Positions 1 through 8,098 of a stretch of DNA of 64,000 nucleotides are shown piece by piece. The position numbers and the translations under genes were made by a program. The notes beneath the pieces are model-generated. The model was not told where the DNA came from. It saw only the letters and a list, made by a program, of their open reading frames with translations, and made no database searches. The first letter of the stretch is position 1. Each line of letters opens with the position of its first letter. Source of the stretch: Streptosporangium subroseum (lineage in GTDB: Bacteria; Actinomycetota; Actinomycetes; Streptosporangiales; Streptosporangiaceae); the NCBI RefSeq assembly GCF_900188345.1, contig NZ_FZOD01000021.1, positions 85,571 through 149,570 of the forward strand, given 5' to 3'.

Positions 1-646
1 AGGCGGTGCGGGTGAACTTGCCGGAGTCGGTCGCGACGATGACACGTCTGGCCGAGGCGATCGCGGCCTGTTTGACGGCGACGTCGGACAGGTCGTGGGC
101 GGTGAGGCCGTGCTCGGCGGACAGGCCGCAGCAGCCGATGATCGCGGTGTCGAAACGCAGGGAGCGGATGGAGTTCTCGGTCAGGGGCCCGGTGAAGTTC
201 AGCTCACCGGGGCGCACCTCGCCCCCGGGGATCACCAGGCGGATCCGCGGAGCCGTGCTGAGCTCGCCGGCCGACTGCAGGGAGAGCGGCAGGACCGTCA
301 GGCGGCGGTCGCGGATCGCGCGGGCGATCTCCAGGGAGGTGGTGCCGCCGTCCAGGAGCACGGCCTCACCGTCGGCGAGCAGCGCCGCGACCTCGACGGC
401 GATCCGCCGTTTGACCTCCACCGCCTCGCGCTCGCGCACCCCGAAGGGCGGCTCCTCCCCGCGCAGCAGCAGGCTCACCGCACCGCCGCGGACCCGCCTG
501 ACCACGCCCTGCTGGGCGAGCTCGTCCAGGTCACGGCGGATGGTCATCTCCGACACCGCATGCTCGACCGCCAGCTCCGCCACCGAGACGGCGTCGCTGA
601 CGCGTAGCGCGGACATGATCGCCCGAATCCGATCTGAACTTTCCAT
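1..646 (-). CDS. DeoR-family transcriptional regulator (C-terminus beyond window)
   Basis: The reverse strand reads MESSDRIRAIMSALRVSDAV and continues open to base 1, so about 215 residues are visible and the 3' end is missing. Residues about 5-57 form a DeoR winged helix (VAELAVEHAVSEMTIRRDL). The rest is the sugar-phosphate-sensing DeoR C-terminal domain, with LLDGGTTSLEIA and a GG-E-V-R segment. The family normally represses or activates carbohydrate catabolic operons in response to a phosphorylated sugar. The target cannot be seen because the downstream genes lie outside the window. A perfect palindrome next to its start codon suggests autoregulation. The start ATG at 646 gives the expected family N-terminus. 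Confidence 0.9.
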   Translation of the reverse strand, partial: MESSDRIRAIMSALRVSDAVSVAELAVEHAVSEMTIRRDLDELAQQGVVRRVRGGAVSLLLRGEEPPFGVREREAVEVKRRIAVEVAALLADGEAVLLDGGTTSLEIARAIRDRRLTVLPLSLQSAGELSTAPRIRLVIPGGEVRPGELNFTGPLTENSIRSLRFDTAIIGCCGLSAEHGLTAHDLSDVAVKQAAIASARRVIVATDSGKFTRTA

Positions 647-647
647 G

Positions 648-661
648 TGTTCATTTGAACA
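648..661. promoter_or_regulatory. Perfect TGTTCA-TT-TGAACA palindrome, probable DeoR operator
   Basis: This 14-bp perfect palindrome lies 1 bp upstream of the DeoR-family start codon and between it and the divergent WYL regulator. DeoR/GlpR-type regulators commonly bind sites built from TGTTCx/xGAACA half-sites, so autoregulation is the likely role, possibly with joint control of the neighbour. Binding itself is inferred. Confidence 0.6.
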
Positions 662-682
662 TGTCTCGTGTGAGGTTGGCAA

Positions 683-1687
683 ATGTGCGGGACAATGGCG
701 GTCATGCGCGCCAGTCGTCTGTTGTCCCTCCTGCTGCTTCTCCAGACCCGGGGGCGGATGACGGCCGCCGAGCTGGCGGGGGAGCTGGAGGTCTCGATCC
801 GGACGATCTACCGGGATGTGGAGGCGCTGTCGTCGTCCGGGGTCCCGGTATACGCCGATCGCGGACCCGCCGGCGGATACCAGCTGCTGGACGGTTACCG
901 CACCCGCCTCAACGGCCTGACCACCGAGGAGGCCTCCTCGCTGTTCCTCGCCGGGCTGCCCGGCCCCGCCGCCGAGCTCGGGCTGGGGGAGGTGGCCGCC
1001 AACGCCGAGCTGAAAATGCTCGCCGCGCTGCCGCCCGAGCCGCGCTTCCACGCCGCCCGGATGCGTGAGCGCTTCCATCTGGATGTTCCCGGCTGGTATC
1101 GCGACGCCGACGCGGTGCCCTTCCTCGGTGAGGTCTCCGAGGCGGTGTGGGACCAGCGGCCGCTGCGCATGACCTACCGCCGCTGGGGCCCGCGCGACGT
1201 CGAGCGCCTGGCTCACCCCTACGGCCTGGTTCTCAAGGGCGGGTCGTGGTACATGGTGGCCGCCGCGGACGGGGGAGCGCCGCGCACCTACAAGGTGGCG
1301 CGGATCATCACCGCCGAGCTTCAGGACGGGCGCTTCGAGCGCCCCGGCGACTTCGACCTGGCGGCATACTGGCAGCGTTACGCGGCGGACTTCCGGCTGC
1401 GGCTGCACACCGGCGAGGCCCTGGTGCGGATGGCGCCCGACGCCGAGGGGATGCTGCGCCACACTCTCGGGGCGGAGACCGTCGACACCGCGCTGGCCGC
1501 GGCCGGACCTCCGGACGAGCGCGGCTGGGTCGTCCTGCGCCTGCCGACCGAGTCCGTCAAGCACGCCTGCTGGCAGTTGCTGCGCCTGGGCGGCGACGTC
1601 GAGGTCCTCGGGCCGCCCGAGCTGCGCGAGCATATGATCGCCGCCGTCGCCAGGCTCTCCGAGCTGTACGGCACACGCCAGGAGTGA
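683..1687 (+). CDS. WYL-domain (YafY-type) transcriptional regulator
   Basis: The protein has an N-terminal helix-turn-helix (RGRMTAAELAGELEVSIRTI, residues about 24-45), followed by the YRDVEALSSSGVPVYADRGP wing typical of YafY regulators. A WYL-type ligand-binding domain and a C-terminal WCX extension fill residues about 140-330. Such proteins are one-component regulators of stress or metabolism; the ligand is unknown. The ATG at 683 has a GAGG 7 nt upstream. The family consensus, however, begins MRASRLLSLLLLLQ, which corresponds to an internal ATG at 704, so the start may be 704. It is divergent from the DeoR gene. Confidence 0.88.
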   Translation: MCGTMAVMRASRLLSLLLLLQTRGRMTAAELAGELEVSIRTIYRDVEALSSSGVPVYADRGPAGGYQLLDGYRTRLNGLTTEEASSLFLAGLPGPAAELGLGEVAANAELKMLAALPPEPRFHAARMRERFHLDVPGWYRDADAVPFLGEVSEAVWDQRPLRMTYRRWGPRDVERLAHPYGLVLKGGSWYMVAAADGGAPRTYKVARIITAELQDGRFERPGDFDLAAYWQRYAADFRLRLHTGEALVRMAPDAEGMLRHTLGAETVDTALAAAGPPDERGWVVLRLPTESVKHACWQLLRLGGDVEVLGPPELREHMIAAVARLSELYGTRQE

Positions 1688-1740
1688 CCGATCGCGGGAA
1701 GATCGCGGCGCTCACGACCGGCTTTGCTCTCCGGCTTTTT

Positions 1741-1761
1741 TATTTAATCTACTTTGTAAAG
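1741..1761 (+). repeat. Partial copy of the AT-rich ATCTACnTTGTAAAG element
   Basis: An AT-rich block (TTTAATCTACTTTGTAAAG) sits in the 124-bp gap between the WYL gene and the next ORF. It matches 14 of the last 15 bases of the cores of two longer repeats at 36751 and 53262. The rest of those elements is not clearly conserved here, so this is a weak third copy. It lies 50 bp upstream of the 1812 start and could carry promoter or operator function for that gene. Confidence 0.4.
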
Positions 1762-1811
1762 GGCAATGTCCGCCAAGCCAGGATGATCACCAACAAGGCG
1801 AAGGGGTTGAC

Positions 1812-3065
1812 ATGGCACAGTTGCTGCGGAGGCTCGACGACGAGGTCTACGTCGAGTACAACACGTTCGGGCTGGACGGCACCGACCTGCCGGAGTTGAG
1901 CTCCCCCACCGACGAGATCTACCACTTCGTCGCGGCCGTGCGGCTGGAGTCCTGGGACGCCGAGTCGGAGCCCGCGGACGCCTCGTGGACGCCGGTCAGT
2001 TCGGCGACGTTCGTCGCGGAGAGCGGTGTGGTCGCGATCGTCGCGATGATGGAAAACAGGGGGCATGACTTCCTGATCGGGCCGCCGCGTTTCGAGTACG
2101 GCGTGCACATGTACCTGCGTGAGCCCGCGCCGGGCGACGGGCATGCCACGGGTGAGTGCGAGGAGACGTGGCTGCTGAGGTTCTGGCCGATCCGGGATGT
2201 CTTCGACCCGATCACGCACGCGGCGCCGTTCTCCTATATCGCGCGCGGGGTGATGTATTACTCGATCGACCTCGAGCCCGAGCGGCTCGTGCAACCTCCG
2301 GCGCGGCGGGAGGCGCCGGTGCCGGTCTCGGCGGCGGCGGACTGGGCGTCGCTGCGCGCGGACCCGGACCTGGACACCTTCGACGGCTGGCTGCGCAGGT
2401 TGCGCCGCAAGGCCGAGGGCAGGGGCGTCACCGTTCACGAGTTGCTGCGCGCGGCCGGGGTCGACATCGAGGACGGCGTGGACCTCACCCCGGCCTCCTG
2501 CACCCCGACGCGGGCGCGTGCGGGGCGGCGGTTCAAGGATCCGCTGATCGACCGCTACTGCGCCGAGCAGTCGCGGTGGGGCTCGTCGTCCGGGCAAGGC
2601 CTGAGCGAGGATCGGCTGCGCGAGTACGCCGACGGCGAGCGCATCGCCAAGGAGTTGTGCCGCGACGGCACGCGGACGTTCTCGGTGCCCGTCGAAGGTC
2701 GTGGCGCCCTGTATGTACCGGCGGGTGTCAGCCGCCGCGTGTGGCGGTGGGAGGACGACATGCTCGGCGGTGAGCTCATGGACGACGGGCTGACAGTGGA
2801 TCGGCAGGTTCTGGCCAGAAACCCGTGGACCAGGCAGATCCTCGTCTCCGGCATCGTGACGGTCCTGCGCCGCGATCACGACAGGCGCGGCTGTGACGAC
2901 ACCGTCTGGTATGTGGTGCGCGACGCCGAGCCGCACGAGGCGGCCAGGGTCCTGTGCGCGGAGGCCACCTGGGAGGAGGACCAGGATCGGCGCCGGGCTT
3001 TGGACGAGGTGGCCAGGGAGAAGCTGATCGACCTGCGGGCCACCTACAGGAGCCGGGAGAGGTGA
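1812..3065 (+). CDS. Hypothetical protein, 417 aa
   Basis: I do not recognise this protein. It is soluble, acidic in its first half and has no signal peptide or membrane segment. Residues 1-160 contain many aromatic and Glu residues (for example LRFWPIRDVFDPITH). A central helix near residue 195 reads FDGWLRRLRRKAEGRGVTVH, which could be a small helical or DNA-binding element. The C-terminal 90 residues are Arg/Glu rich (ATWEEDQDRRRALDEVAREK). Codon usage is normal for the window, and the whole length stays open with strong third-position GC, so it is very likely a real gene. It is convergent with the oxidoreductase downstream. Confidence 0.7.
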   Translation: MAQLLRRLDDEVYVEYNTFGLDGTDLPELSSPTDEIYHFVAAVRLESWDAESEPADASWTPVSSATFVAESGVVAIVAMMENRGHDFLIGPPRFEYGVHMYLREPAPGDGHATGECEETWLLRFWPIRDVFDPITHAAPFSYIARGVMYYSIDLEPERLVQPPARREAPVPVSAAADWASLRADPDLDTFDGWLRRLRRKAEGRGVTVHELLRAAGVDIEDGVDLTPASCTPTRARAGRRFKDPLIDRYCAEQSRWGSSSGQGLSEDRLREYADGERIAKELCRDGTRTFSVPVEGRGALYVPAGVSRRVWRWEDDMLGGELMDDGLTVDRQVLARNPWTRQILVSGIVTVLRRDHDRRGCDDTVWYVVRDAEPHEAARVLCAEATWEEDQDRRRALDEVAREKLIDLRATYRSRER

Positions 3066-3098
3066 GGCCGGGCCTCGTCGCACGGCGGAAGAGATGCG

Positions 3099-4130
3099 CT
3101 ACGGGGTGAGTACGACTTTTCCGGCGACGGTGCCGGATTCGGCCAGCCGTACGGCCTCGGCGATGCGGGTGAGCGGCAGCTGGGCGGCGATCTGGGCGGT
3201 GATGTCACCGCGCTGGAGGGCCGCGAAGACCTGGGTGAGGTCGGTGCGCAACCGGGCGCGGAACCGGTCCTTGCTCAGGGCCCGTCCGGACCAGACGTTG
3301 AAGAAGTAGGCGCGGCGGCGGTTGGGCAGCGCGTTCCACAGCCACACCCGGCCGAGCAGCTTGAGCACGGGGCCCTGCTTGGACCCCTCGTCGTCCCGGG
3401 TGGAGGCGCTGCCGTAGGAGACGAGCGTGCCGCCGGGTGCGAGCAGGCGCCAGGAGTCGACGACGCCGCGGCCACCGACGTGGTCGAAGACGGCGTCCAC
3501 CCCGGCGGGGGCGAGCTCGCGGACGCGTGCGGCGACGTTCTCGGTGCGGTAGTCGATCGGGACGACGCCGCGCTCGCGCAGGGTGTCGTGGTGGCGCACT
3601 GAGGCGGTGCCGATCACCTTCACGCCCGCAGCCTGCGCCAGCTGGACCAGGACCGAGCCCACGCCGCCGTTGGCGCCGTGTACCAGAACGATCTGCCCTG
3701 GGCGGATCCGTGCCTTGCGGTGCAGCATCTGCCAGGCGGTGATGCCGTTGACCACCACGGTCTCCGCCTCCGCCGCGCCGACCCCCTGGGGAACCTCCAC
3801 CACGTCCGCCGCGTCGACGATCACATGGCTGGCCCAGCCGCCGACCTTGATCAGCGCGGCCACCCGGGTGCCGACCAGGCCGGGCTCGACACCCTCACCG
3901 GTCGCCAGCACCGTGCCGACCAGGTCGTAGCCGGGCACGAACGGGAACGCCGGCTGGTCGTAGTACCGGCCGCGGCGCATCTGCTGCTCGGCGAAGGAGA
4001 CTCCGGTCGCCTCCATCCGGATCACGACCTGGCCCGGGCCGGCGGCGGGGACCGCTCCGTGCCGGATCTCCAGCCCTTCCGGCTCCACCTTGCCCGGCAG
4101 GAAGACCTCGACGAGTCCTTCGGTGTTCAT
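3099..4130 (-). CDS. NADPH:quinone-oxidoreductase-like zinc-independent MDR protein
   Basis: This is a 343-residue medium-chain dehydrogenase/reductase. The GroES-like N-terminal domain includes VSFAEQQMRRGRYYDQPAFP (residues about 45-64) and VPGYDLVGTV. The Rossmann motif is HGANGGVGSVLVQLAQAAG (about 155-173). The catalytic zinc ligands of alcohol dehydrogenases are absent, which is typical of the quinone-reductase (QOR) branch. The ATG at 4130 is chosen over the upstream ATG at 4154 because GGAGGA lies 6 nt before it and the family N-terminus starts there. It is divergent from a TetR gene with a strong palindrome between them, so it is probably repressed by that regulator and induced by an electrophile or drug. 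Confidence 0.88.
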   Translation of the reverse strand: MNTEGLVEVFLPGKVEPEGLEIRHGAVPAAGPGQVVIRMEATGVSFAEQQMRRGRYYDQPAFPFVPGYDLVGTVLATGEGVEPGLVGTRVAALIKVGGWASHVIVDAADVVEVPQGVGAAEAETVVVNGITAWQMLHRKARIRPGQIVLVHGANGGVGSVLVQLAQAAGVKVIGTASVRHHDTLRERGVVPIDYRTENVAARVRELAPAGVDAVFDHVGGRGVVDSWRLLAPGGTLVSYGSASTRDDEGSKQGPVLKLLGRVWLWNALPNRRRAYFFNVWSGRALSKDRFRARLRTDLTQVFAALQRGDITAQIAAQLPLTRIAEAVRLAESGTVAGKVVLTP

Positions 4131-4175
4131 GGCGTCCTCCGCTGTGTCGTACATCGCGTTACTGACTTTTTCTTT

Positions 4176-4192
4176 CGTTATAAGTTGTAACG
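4176..4192. promoter_or_regulatory. CGTTATAA-G-TTGTAACG pseudopalindrome, probable TetR operator
   Basis: The 17-bp site has 8-bp half-sites with one mismatch. It lies in the 151-bp divergent region between the oxidoreductase start (4130) and the TetR start (4282). It sits in an AT-rich patch that would hold the oxidoreductase promoter. Position and symmetry fit a TetR-family operator; binding is inferred. Confidence 0.6.
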
Positions 4193-4281
4193 CAATGGAG
4201 GAGGAAGTGTCAATAGCAATCGTGATAGCCTCTAACTAAATTGTGAAGATGTAGCCGCGCAGTGCGGAGAGGTGGCAGGCC

Positions 4282-4929
4282 ATGGTGGAAACGGGCACGA
4301 AGAGCCCACGCGAGCGCTATCGCACTCAGGTACGCGCGGAGATCAAGGAACGCGCGTGGGAGCAGATCGCCACGGCCGGGGCGTCCGCGCTCTCCCTCAA
4401 CGCGATCGCCAAGCAGATGGGTATGAGCGGCCCGGCGCTCTACCGGTACTTCGCCGCCCGCGACGAGTTGATCACCGAGCTCATCAGGGACGCGTACCGA
4501 AGTCTGGCCGACACCTTCCGCGCGGCCTCCGAGTCCGGCCCGGACCACGTCGCACTGGCCCACGCGCTACGCGGATGGGCGCTTGACGACCCTCACCGGT
4601 ACTTCCTCATCTATGGCACACCCGTCCCCGGCTACCACGCGCCCGACGACATCACCGCGATCGCGTCCGAGATCATGACGACCCTGCTCGACGCCTGCAC
4701 CGCGCTGGCCTCCGGCAGCCCTGCCACGCCGTTCGAAACGCATCTCGAAGGCCACCGGCAGTGGGCGGACGGCCACCCCGCGCCGCCCGCGGCCCTCCGC
4801 CGGGCCCTGACCTTCTGGACCCGGATGCACGGCGTCCTGTCCCTGGAGCTCGCCGGCCACTTCACCGGGATGGGATTCGACCCCGCCCTGCTCTTCGCCG
4901 CCGAACTGGACGACCTGCCGGCGCACTGA
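4282..4929 (+). CDS. TetR-family transcriptional regulator
   Basis: The 215-residue protein has a TetR helix-turn-helix at residues about 15-60 (ASALSLNAIAKQMGMSGPAL then YRYFAARDEL). The C-terminal domain carries the WALDDPHRYFLIYGTPVPGY pattern of the WHG-type (TetR_C_13) ligand-binding domain. It probably represses the divergent quinone-reductase-like gene and itself. GGAGAGG lies about 8 nt before the ATG. Confidence 0.9.
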   Translation: MVETGTKSPRERYRTQVRAEIKERAWEQIATAGASALSLNAIAKQMGMSGPALYRYFAARDELITELIRDAYRSLADTFRAASESGPDHVALAHALRGWALDDPHRYFLIYGTPVPGYHAPDDITAIASEIMTTLLDACTALASGSPATPFETHLEGHRQWADGHPAPPAALRRALTFWTRMHGVLSLELAGHFTGMGFDPALLFAAELDDLPAH

Positions 4930-4968
4930 CCACGCCGCTCCGCCCCGGCGTCGCGTGAAAGGCGTGGG

Positions 4969-5739
4969 TCAGGTGGCCGGCATGTTCAAAAGAAGCAGGG
5001 GTTGGGTGCTGGGCCGGGTCGAGCCGCCGGCGGGTTCGACGGTCAGTCCCATCTGCGTGGCGCCGGGGTCCGGTGCGGTCACCACCGGCGCCGTGTGGCC
5101 GCCGGTGTCGGGGCGCAGCAGTCCCGCCGAGCGGATCTGCCCGGGCGCGATCTGCCAGAGCTGGTAGGTCTGGTTCTGCGGCAGAGGGGCCAGCCCCGCG
5201 GCCAGGAACACCAGCCTGTCCTGCGACCGCGAAACGATCACGGTGCCGGTTCCGGCGCCGCCCTGTGCGGCGGGAGCGGTGATGGTCCGTGCGTCCGGCG
5301 CCGCGATCACCGCGGTGAGGTCGCGGTTAACCTGTCGCACCTGCTCCAGCTGGTCCCGGGCCTGGATCGCGAGGACGCCGACCGTCACCGCGGCCGCCGT
5401 GGCGACGGCCGCGACCACCGCGGTCACCCGGGGCCACCACCTGGATCTCCCCGTCCGGCCGCGCCGGGAAGCGGAGGTCCGGGTGAGGGCCGGGGGCAGC
5501 TGGCGGACCTGGCCGATCTCGGCCATGACCCGGTCCTTCAGCCACGCCGGAGGCTCCACGGCGGCGGCCTGCCCCATCCGGGCGGCCGTCTCGGTGAGCC
5601 CGCGGATCTCCTGCGCGCACTCGGCGCACCGGTCAAGGTGCTCTTCGAAACGGCGCCGCTCCAACTCGTCGTCGATGGCGTCCAGCGCGTAGGCGCCCGC
5701 CAGCGTGTGCGGGTCGTGCCCGCCGGTCGTGGCGTTCAT
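4969..5739 (-). CDS. rskA: Anti-sigma-K factor (RskA-type) membrane protein
   Basis: The 256-residue protein has a cytoplasmic anti-sigma domain with a zinc-type HxxxCxxC motif (H34, C38, C41). One transmembrane helix spans about 103-126 (VTAVVAAVATAAAVTVGVLA). An extracytoplasmic RskA domain follows, with the characteristic LPQNQTYQLWQI segment near residue 190. It should sequester SigK at the membrane until regulated proteolysis or a redox signal releases it. Its ATG overlaps the sigK stop (ATGA), which predicts translational coupling and balanced stoichiometry. Confidence 0.92.
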   Translation of the reverse strand: MNATTGGHDPHTLAGAYALDAIDDELERRRFEEHLDRCAECAQEIRGLTETAARMGQAAAVEPPAWLKDRVMAEIGQVRQLPPALTRTSASRRGRTGRSRWWPRVTAVVAAVATAAAVTVGVLAIQARDQLEQVRQVNRDLTAVIAAPDARTITAPAAQGGAGTGTVIVSRSQDRLVFLAAGLAPLPQNQTYQLWQIAPGQIRSAGLLRPDTGGHTAPVVTAPDPGATQMGLTVEPAGGSTRPSTQPLLLLNMPAT

Positions 5740-6335
5740 CGTTCTACCCCCAGGCAGTCGCGAAGGCGGATCAGCCCGTCACGCATCCGGGTCTTCACCG
5801 TCGGCAACGGCACCGTCAGCAACTCGGCGACCTCACGATAGGAGTATCCGCCGTAATACGCGAAAGTCACCGATTCGCGCTGCAGTGATGTCAACCCCTC
5901 CAGGCACCGGCGCAGCCGCTCACTCTCCAGCCGGCCCTGCACCGACTCGGCCACCTCGTCGAACGGGCGACGGACGTCCAGCCGGGCCGCGCGGTTCTCC
6001 CGATCGGTGGAGGCCTGCGCCGATCGCACCCGATCGATCGCCCGGCGGTGCGCGATCGTCATCACCCAGGCCAGCGCCGATCCCCGCTCCGGGTCATAGC
6101 GGGCGGCGCTGCGCCACACCTCCACCAGCACCTCCTGCGTGACCTCCTCGCTGTGGGCCCGATCGCGTACCACCCGCAGCACCAGGCCGTACACCCGCGC
6201 CGCCACCAGCGCGTACACCCGCTCGAAAGCCGTCCGATCACCACGGGCGACCGAGCTCAGCAGCTCCTCCAGCTCCGGTGAGCGGTGACCGCCATGGTGG
6301 TCACCATCCGGGCGCGACTCGCGTTCCGGTCTCAT
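5736..6335 (-). CDS. sigK: ECF RNA polymerase sigma factor SigK
   Basis: The 199-residue ECF sigma factor has a region 2 of about 28-100 (FERVYALVAARVYGLVLRVV, then EEVTQEVLVEVWRSAARYDP) and a region 4 of about 135-190 (YGGYSYREVAELLTVPLPTV). ATG 6335 is chosen because GGAGGAAGG is 3 nt upstream; the frame stays open further upstream, but without sigma-factor similarity. It is cotranscribed with rskA. The divergent DUF4331-TPR-NicO genes are the most obvious candidate regulon by position, but no certain SigK-type promoter was identified by eye. Confidence 0.92.
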   Translation of the reverse strand: MRPERESRPDGDHHGGHRSPELEELLSSVARGDRTAFERVYALVAARVYGLVLRVVRDRAHSEEVTQEVLVEVWRSAARYDPERGSALAWVMTIAHRRAIDRVRSAQASTDRENRAARLDVRRPFDEVAESVQGRLESERLRRCLEGLTSLQRESVTFAYYGGYSYREVAELLTVPLPTVKTRMRDGLIRLRDCLGVER

Positions 6336-6656
6336 GAACCTTCCTCCGCCATCGAACCCCGACGCGTACGCATCTGCTTCGGAGCAGAGCCTTCCACGGA
6401 TTGCCCGGAATCGAATGTTTGTCGCGCATCGTGATCCGAGGCGGCGTGGGCCCGAGGCGGGCAGGTGGAGAGCAGGTGGAGAAGGACACCCGCCGCGGTG
6501 GCGATCCGGGGCTCCAAAAAACCAGACGATCCCGAGGCAATCCGAAAGCGGCTCCGCCGCGAATAGAGGGCCGAGGAACCCGGCCGGATCCTTCTGACCC
6601 CCCGACAACCACAGGCCGGTCACACCTGTAGACCGGTAGCCGAAAGGACCACTGCC
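6336..6656. promoter_or_regulatory. Divergent sigK / DUF4331 promoter region with an inverted repeat
   Basis: This 321-bp gap has no convincing gene. It must hold the promoters of sigK (leftward) and the DUF4331 operon (rightward). At 6616-6636 there is an inverted repeat CCGGTC-N9-GACCGG, 20 bp before the DUF4331 start, that could be an operator or a small mRNA hairpin. GGAAC near 6574 resembles an ECF -35 element, but no matching -10 can be called with confidence. Confidence 0.45.
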
Positions 6657-8039
6657 ATGGAGCTCCGGATAAATCGGCGCGCCCTGATCGGCTTGGGCAT
6701 CGCAGGGGCGTTGACCGCCTCCTCGTTCGTCCTGCTCAGAGCGGAGACCGGCACCGCGTCCTCGCACCGCGAAGCACCCATGATCGCGGGTGACCCGCGC
6801 AACGACAACACCGACGTGTACGCGTTCGTCAGTCCCGACAAGACCGGCACCGTAACCCTGATGGCCAACTTCATCCCGTTCGAGGAGCCGAACGGCGGGC
6901 CGAACTTCTACCAGTTCGACGTCAACTCCCGCTACAACATCAAGATCGACAGCAATGGCGACGCCGTGCCCGACGTCGTCTACCAGTGGACGTTCCGCAA
7001 CGAGGACAGGCGCGGCAACGGCACCTTCCTCTACAACAACGGCCCGATCACCTCGCTGAACGACAAGAACCTGCTGCTTCGGCAGCGCTACAAGCTCACG
7101 AGGAGCACCGCTCACGGGACGCGGACCCTGGTCGCGAACGGCGTGGTGGCCCCAAGCAACACCGGCCCGGCCTCGATGCCCGACTACGGCGCGCTGCGCG
7201 CCCAGTCGATCAAGACCCTGCCCGGTGGCGGAAAGGTCTTCGCCGGCCAGTCGGACGAGGCGTTCTTCGCCGACCTGCGGGTCTTCGACCTGCTGTACGG
7301 CGGCAACCTGTCGGAGGTCGGCCAGGACACGCTCAAGGGATACAACGTCCACAGCCTGGCCCTTCAGGTCCCCAAGGACGAGATCGCGCTCAAGGGTGAC
7401 GCCAAGCGCAACCCCGTCGTCGGCGTCTGGTCCACCGTGGACAAGTGGAGCCCGAAGGGCTACGTCCAGGTTTCCCGCCTGGGACAGCCGCTGGTCAACG
7501 AGGTCGTGGTTCCGGCCGGGCTGAAGGACGCGTTCAACGCGCTGAGCCCGCACCAGGACGCCGGCGTCCCGGCCGTCGTCAAGCGCGTCACCAACCCGGA
7601 GGTGCCCAAGCTCCTCGCGGCCATCTACGGCCTCAAGGCGCCGAAGACCCCCCGTACGGACCTGGTCGAGATCTTCCTGACCGGAATCGCCAAGGCCAAC
7701 GGCCCGATCAAGGCCGACCTCAACTCCCAGAGCCTCAACAAGGACGCGGGAAAGCTGCGCCCGTCGGAGATGCTGCGGCTCAACATGGCCATCGCCCCCG
7801 CCGCGACCCCGAACCGCCTCGGCGTGCTCGCCGGTGACCTTCAGGGCTTCCCGAACGGCCGCCGCCTCGGCGACGACGTGATCGACATCGCCCTCCAGGC
7901 GATGGCCGGCGCCGCCCAGACCGGCAAGCTCGTCGACGCACTGGCAAGCGGGGACAAGGTGGACGGCAACGACAGGCCGTTCGGCACGACGTTCCCCTAC
8001 ATCCCGCTTCCCGGCAACACGTCGGTCAACGCGAGCTGA
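6657..8039 (+). CDS. Exported DUF4331 family protein
   Basis: The 460-residue protein has an N-terminal signal (RRALIGLGIAGALTASSFVL, residues about 7-26). It is followed by the DUF4331 hallmark SSHREAPMIAGDPRNDNTDV (about 35-54) and YAFVSPD. The family is widespread, secreted and of unknown biochemical function, often near TPR proteins and anti-sigma systems. No catalytic motif is visible. AAGGA lies 9-13 nt upstream of the ATG. It heads a three-gene unit with a TPR protein and a NicO transporter, which suggests a periplasmic or surface role connected to metal handling; that role is inferred from context only. Confidence 0.9.
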   Translation: MELRINRRALIGLGIAGALTASSFVLLRAETGTASSHREAPMIAGDPRNDNTDVYAFVSPDKTGTVTLMANFIPFEEPNGGPNFYQFDVNSRYNIKIDSNGDAVPDVVYQWTFRNEDRRGNGTFLYNNGPITSLNDKNLLLRQRYKLTRSTAHGTRTLVANGVVAPSNTGPASMPDYGALRAQSIKTLPGGGKVFAGQSDEAFFADLRVFDLLYGGNLSEVGQDTLKGYNVHSLALQVPKDEIALKGDAKRNPVVGVWSTVDKWSPKGYVQVSRLGQPLVNEVVVPAGLKDAFNALSPHQDAGVPAVVKRVTNPEVPKLLAAIYGLKAPKTPRTDLVEIFLTGIAKANGPIKADLNSQSLNKDAGKLRPSEMLRLNMAIAPAATPNRLGVLAGDLQGFPNGRRLGDDVIDIALQAMAGAAQTGKLVDALASGDKVDGNDRPFGTTFPYIPLPGNTSVNAS

Positions 8040-8098
8040 TCCGACAGTCGCGGGGCACGGCTCGTCCGGGCCCCGCACCCGGTCCTGAGGGGATCATC

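Noticed and set aside
5736..8078. 780-residue frame covering sigK
   Set aside because: Upstream part is the reverse-strand shadow of the DUF4331 gene; the true start with ribosome-binding site is at 6335.
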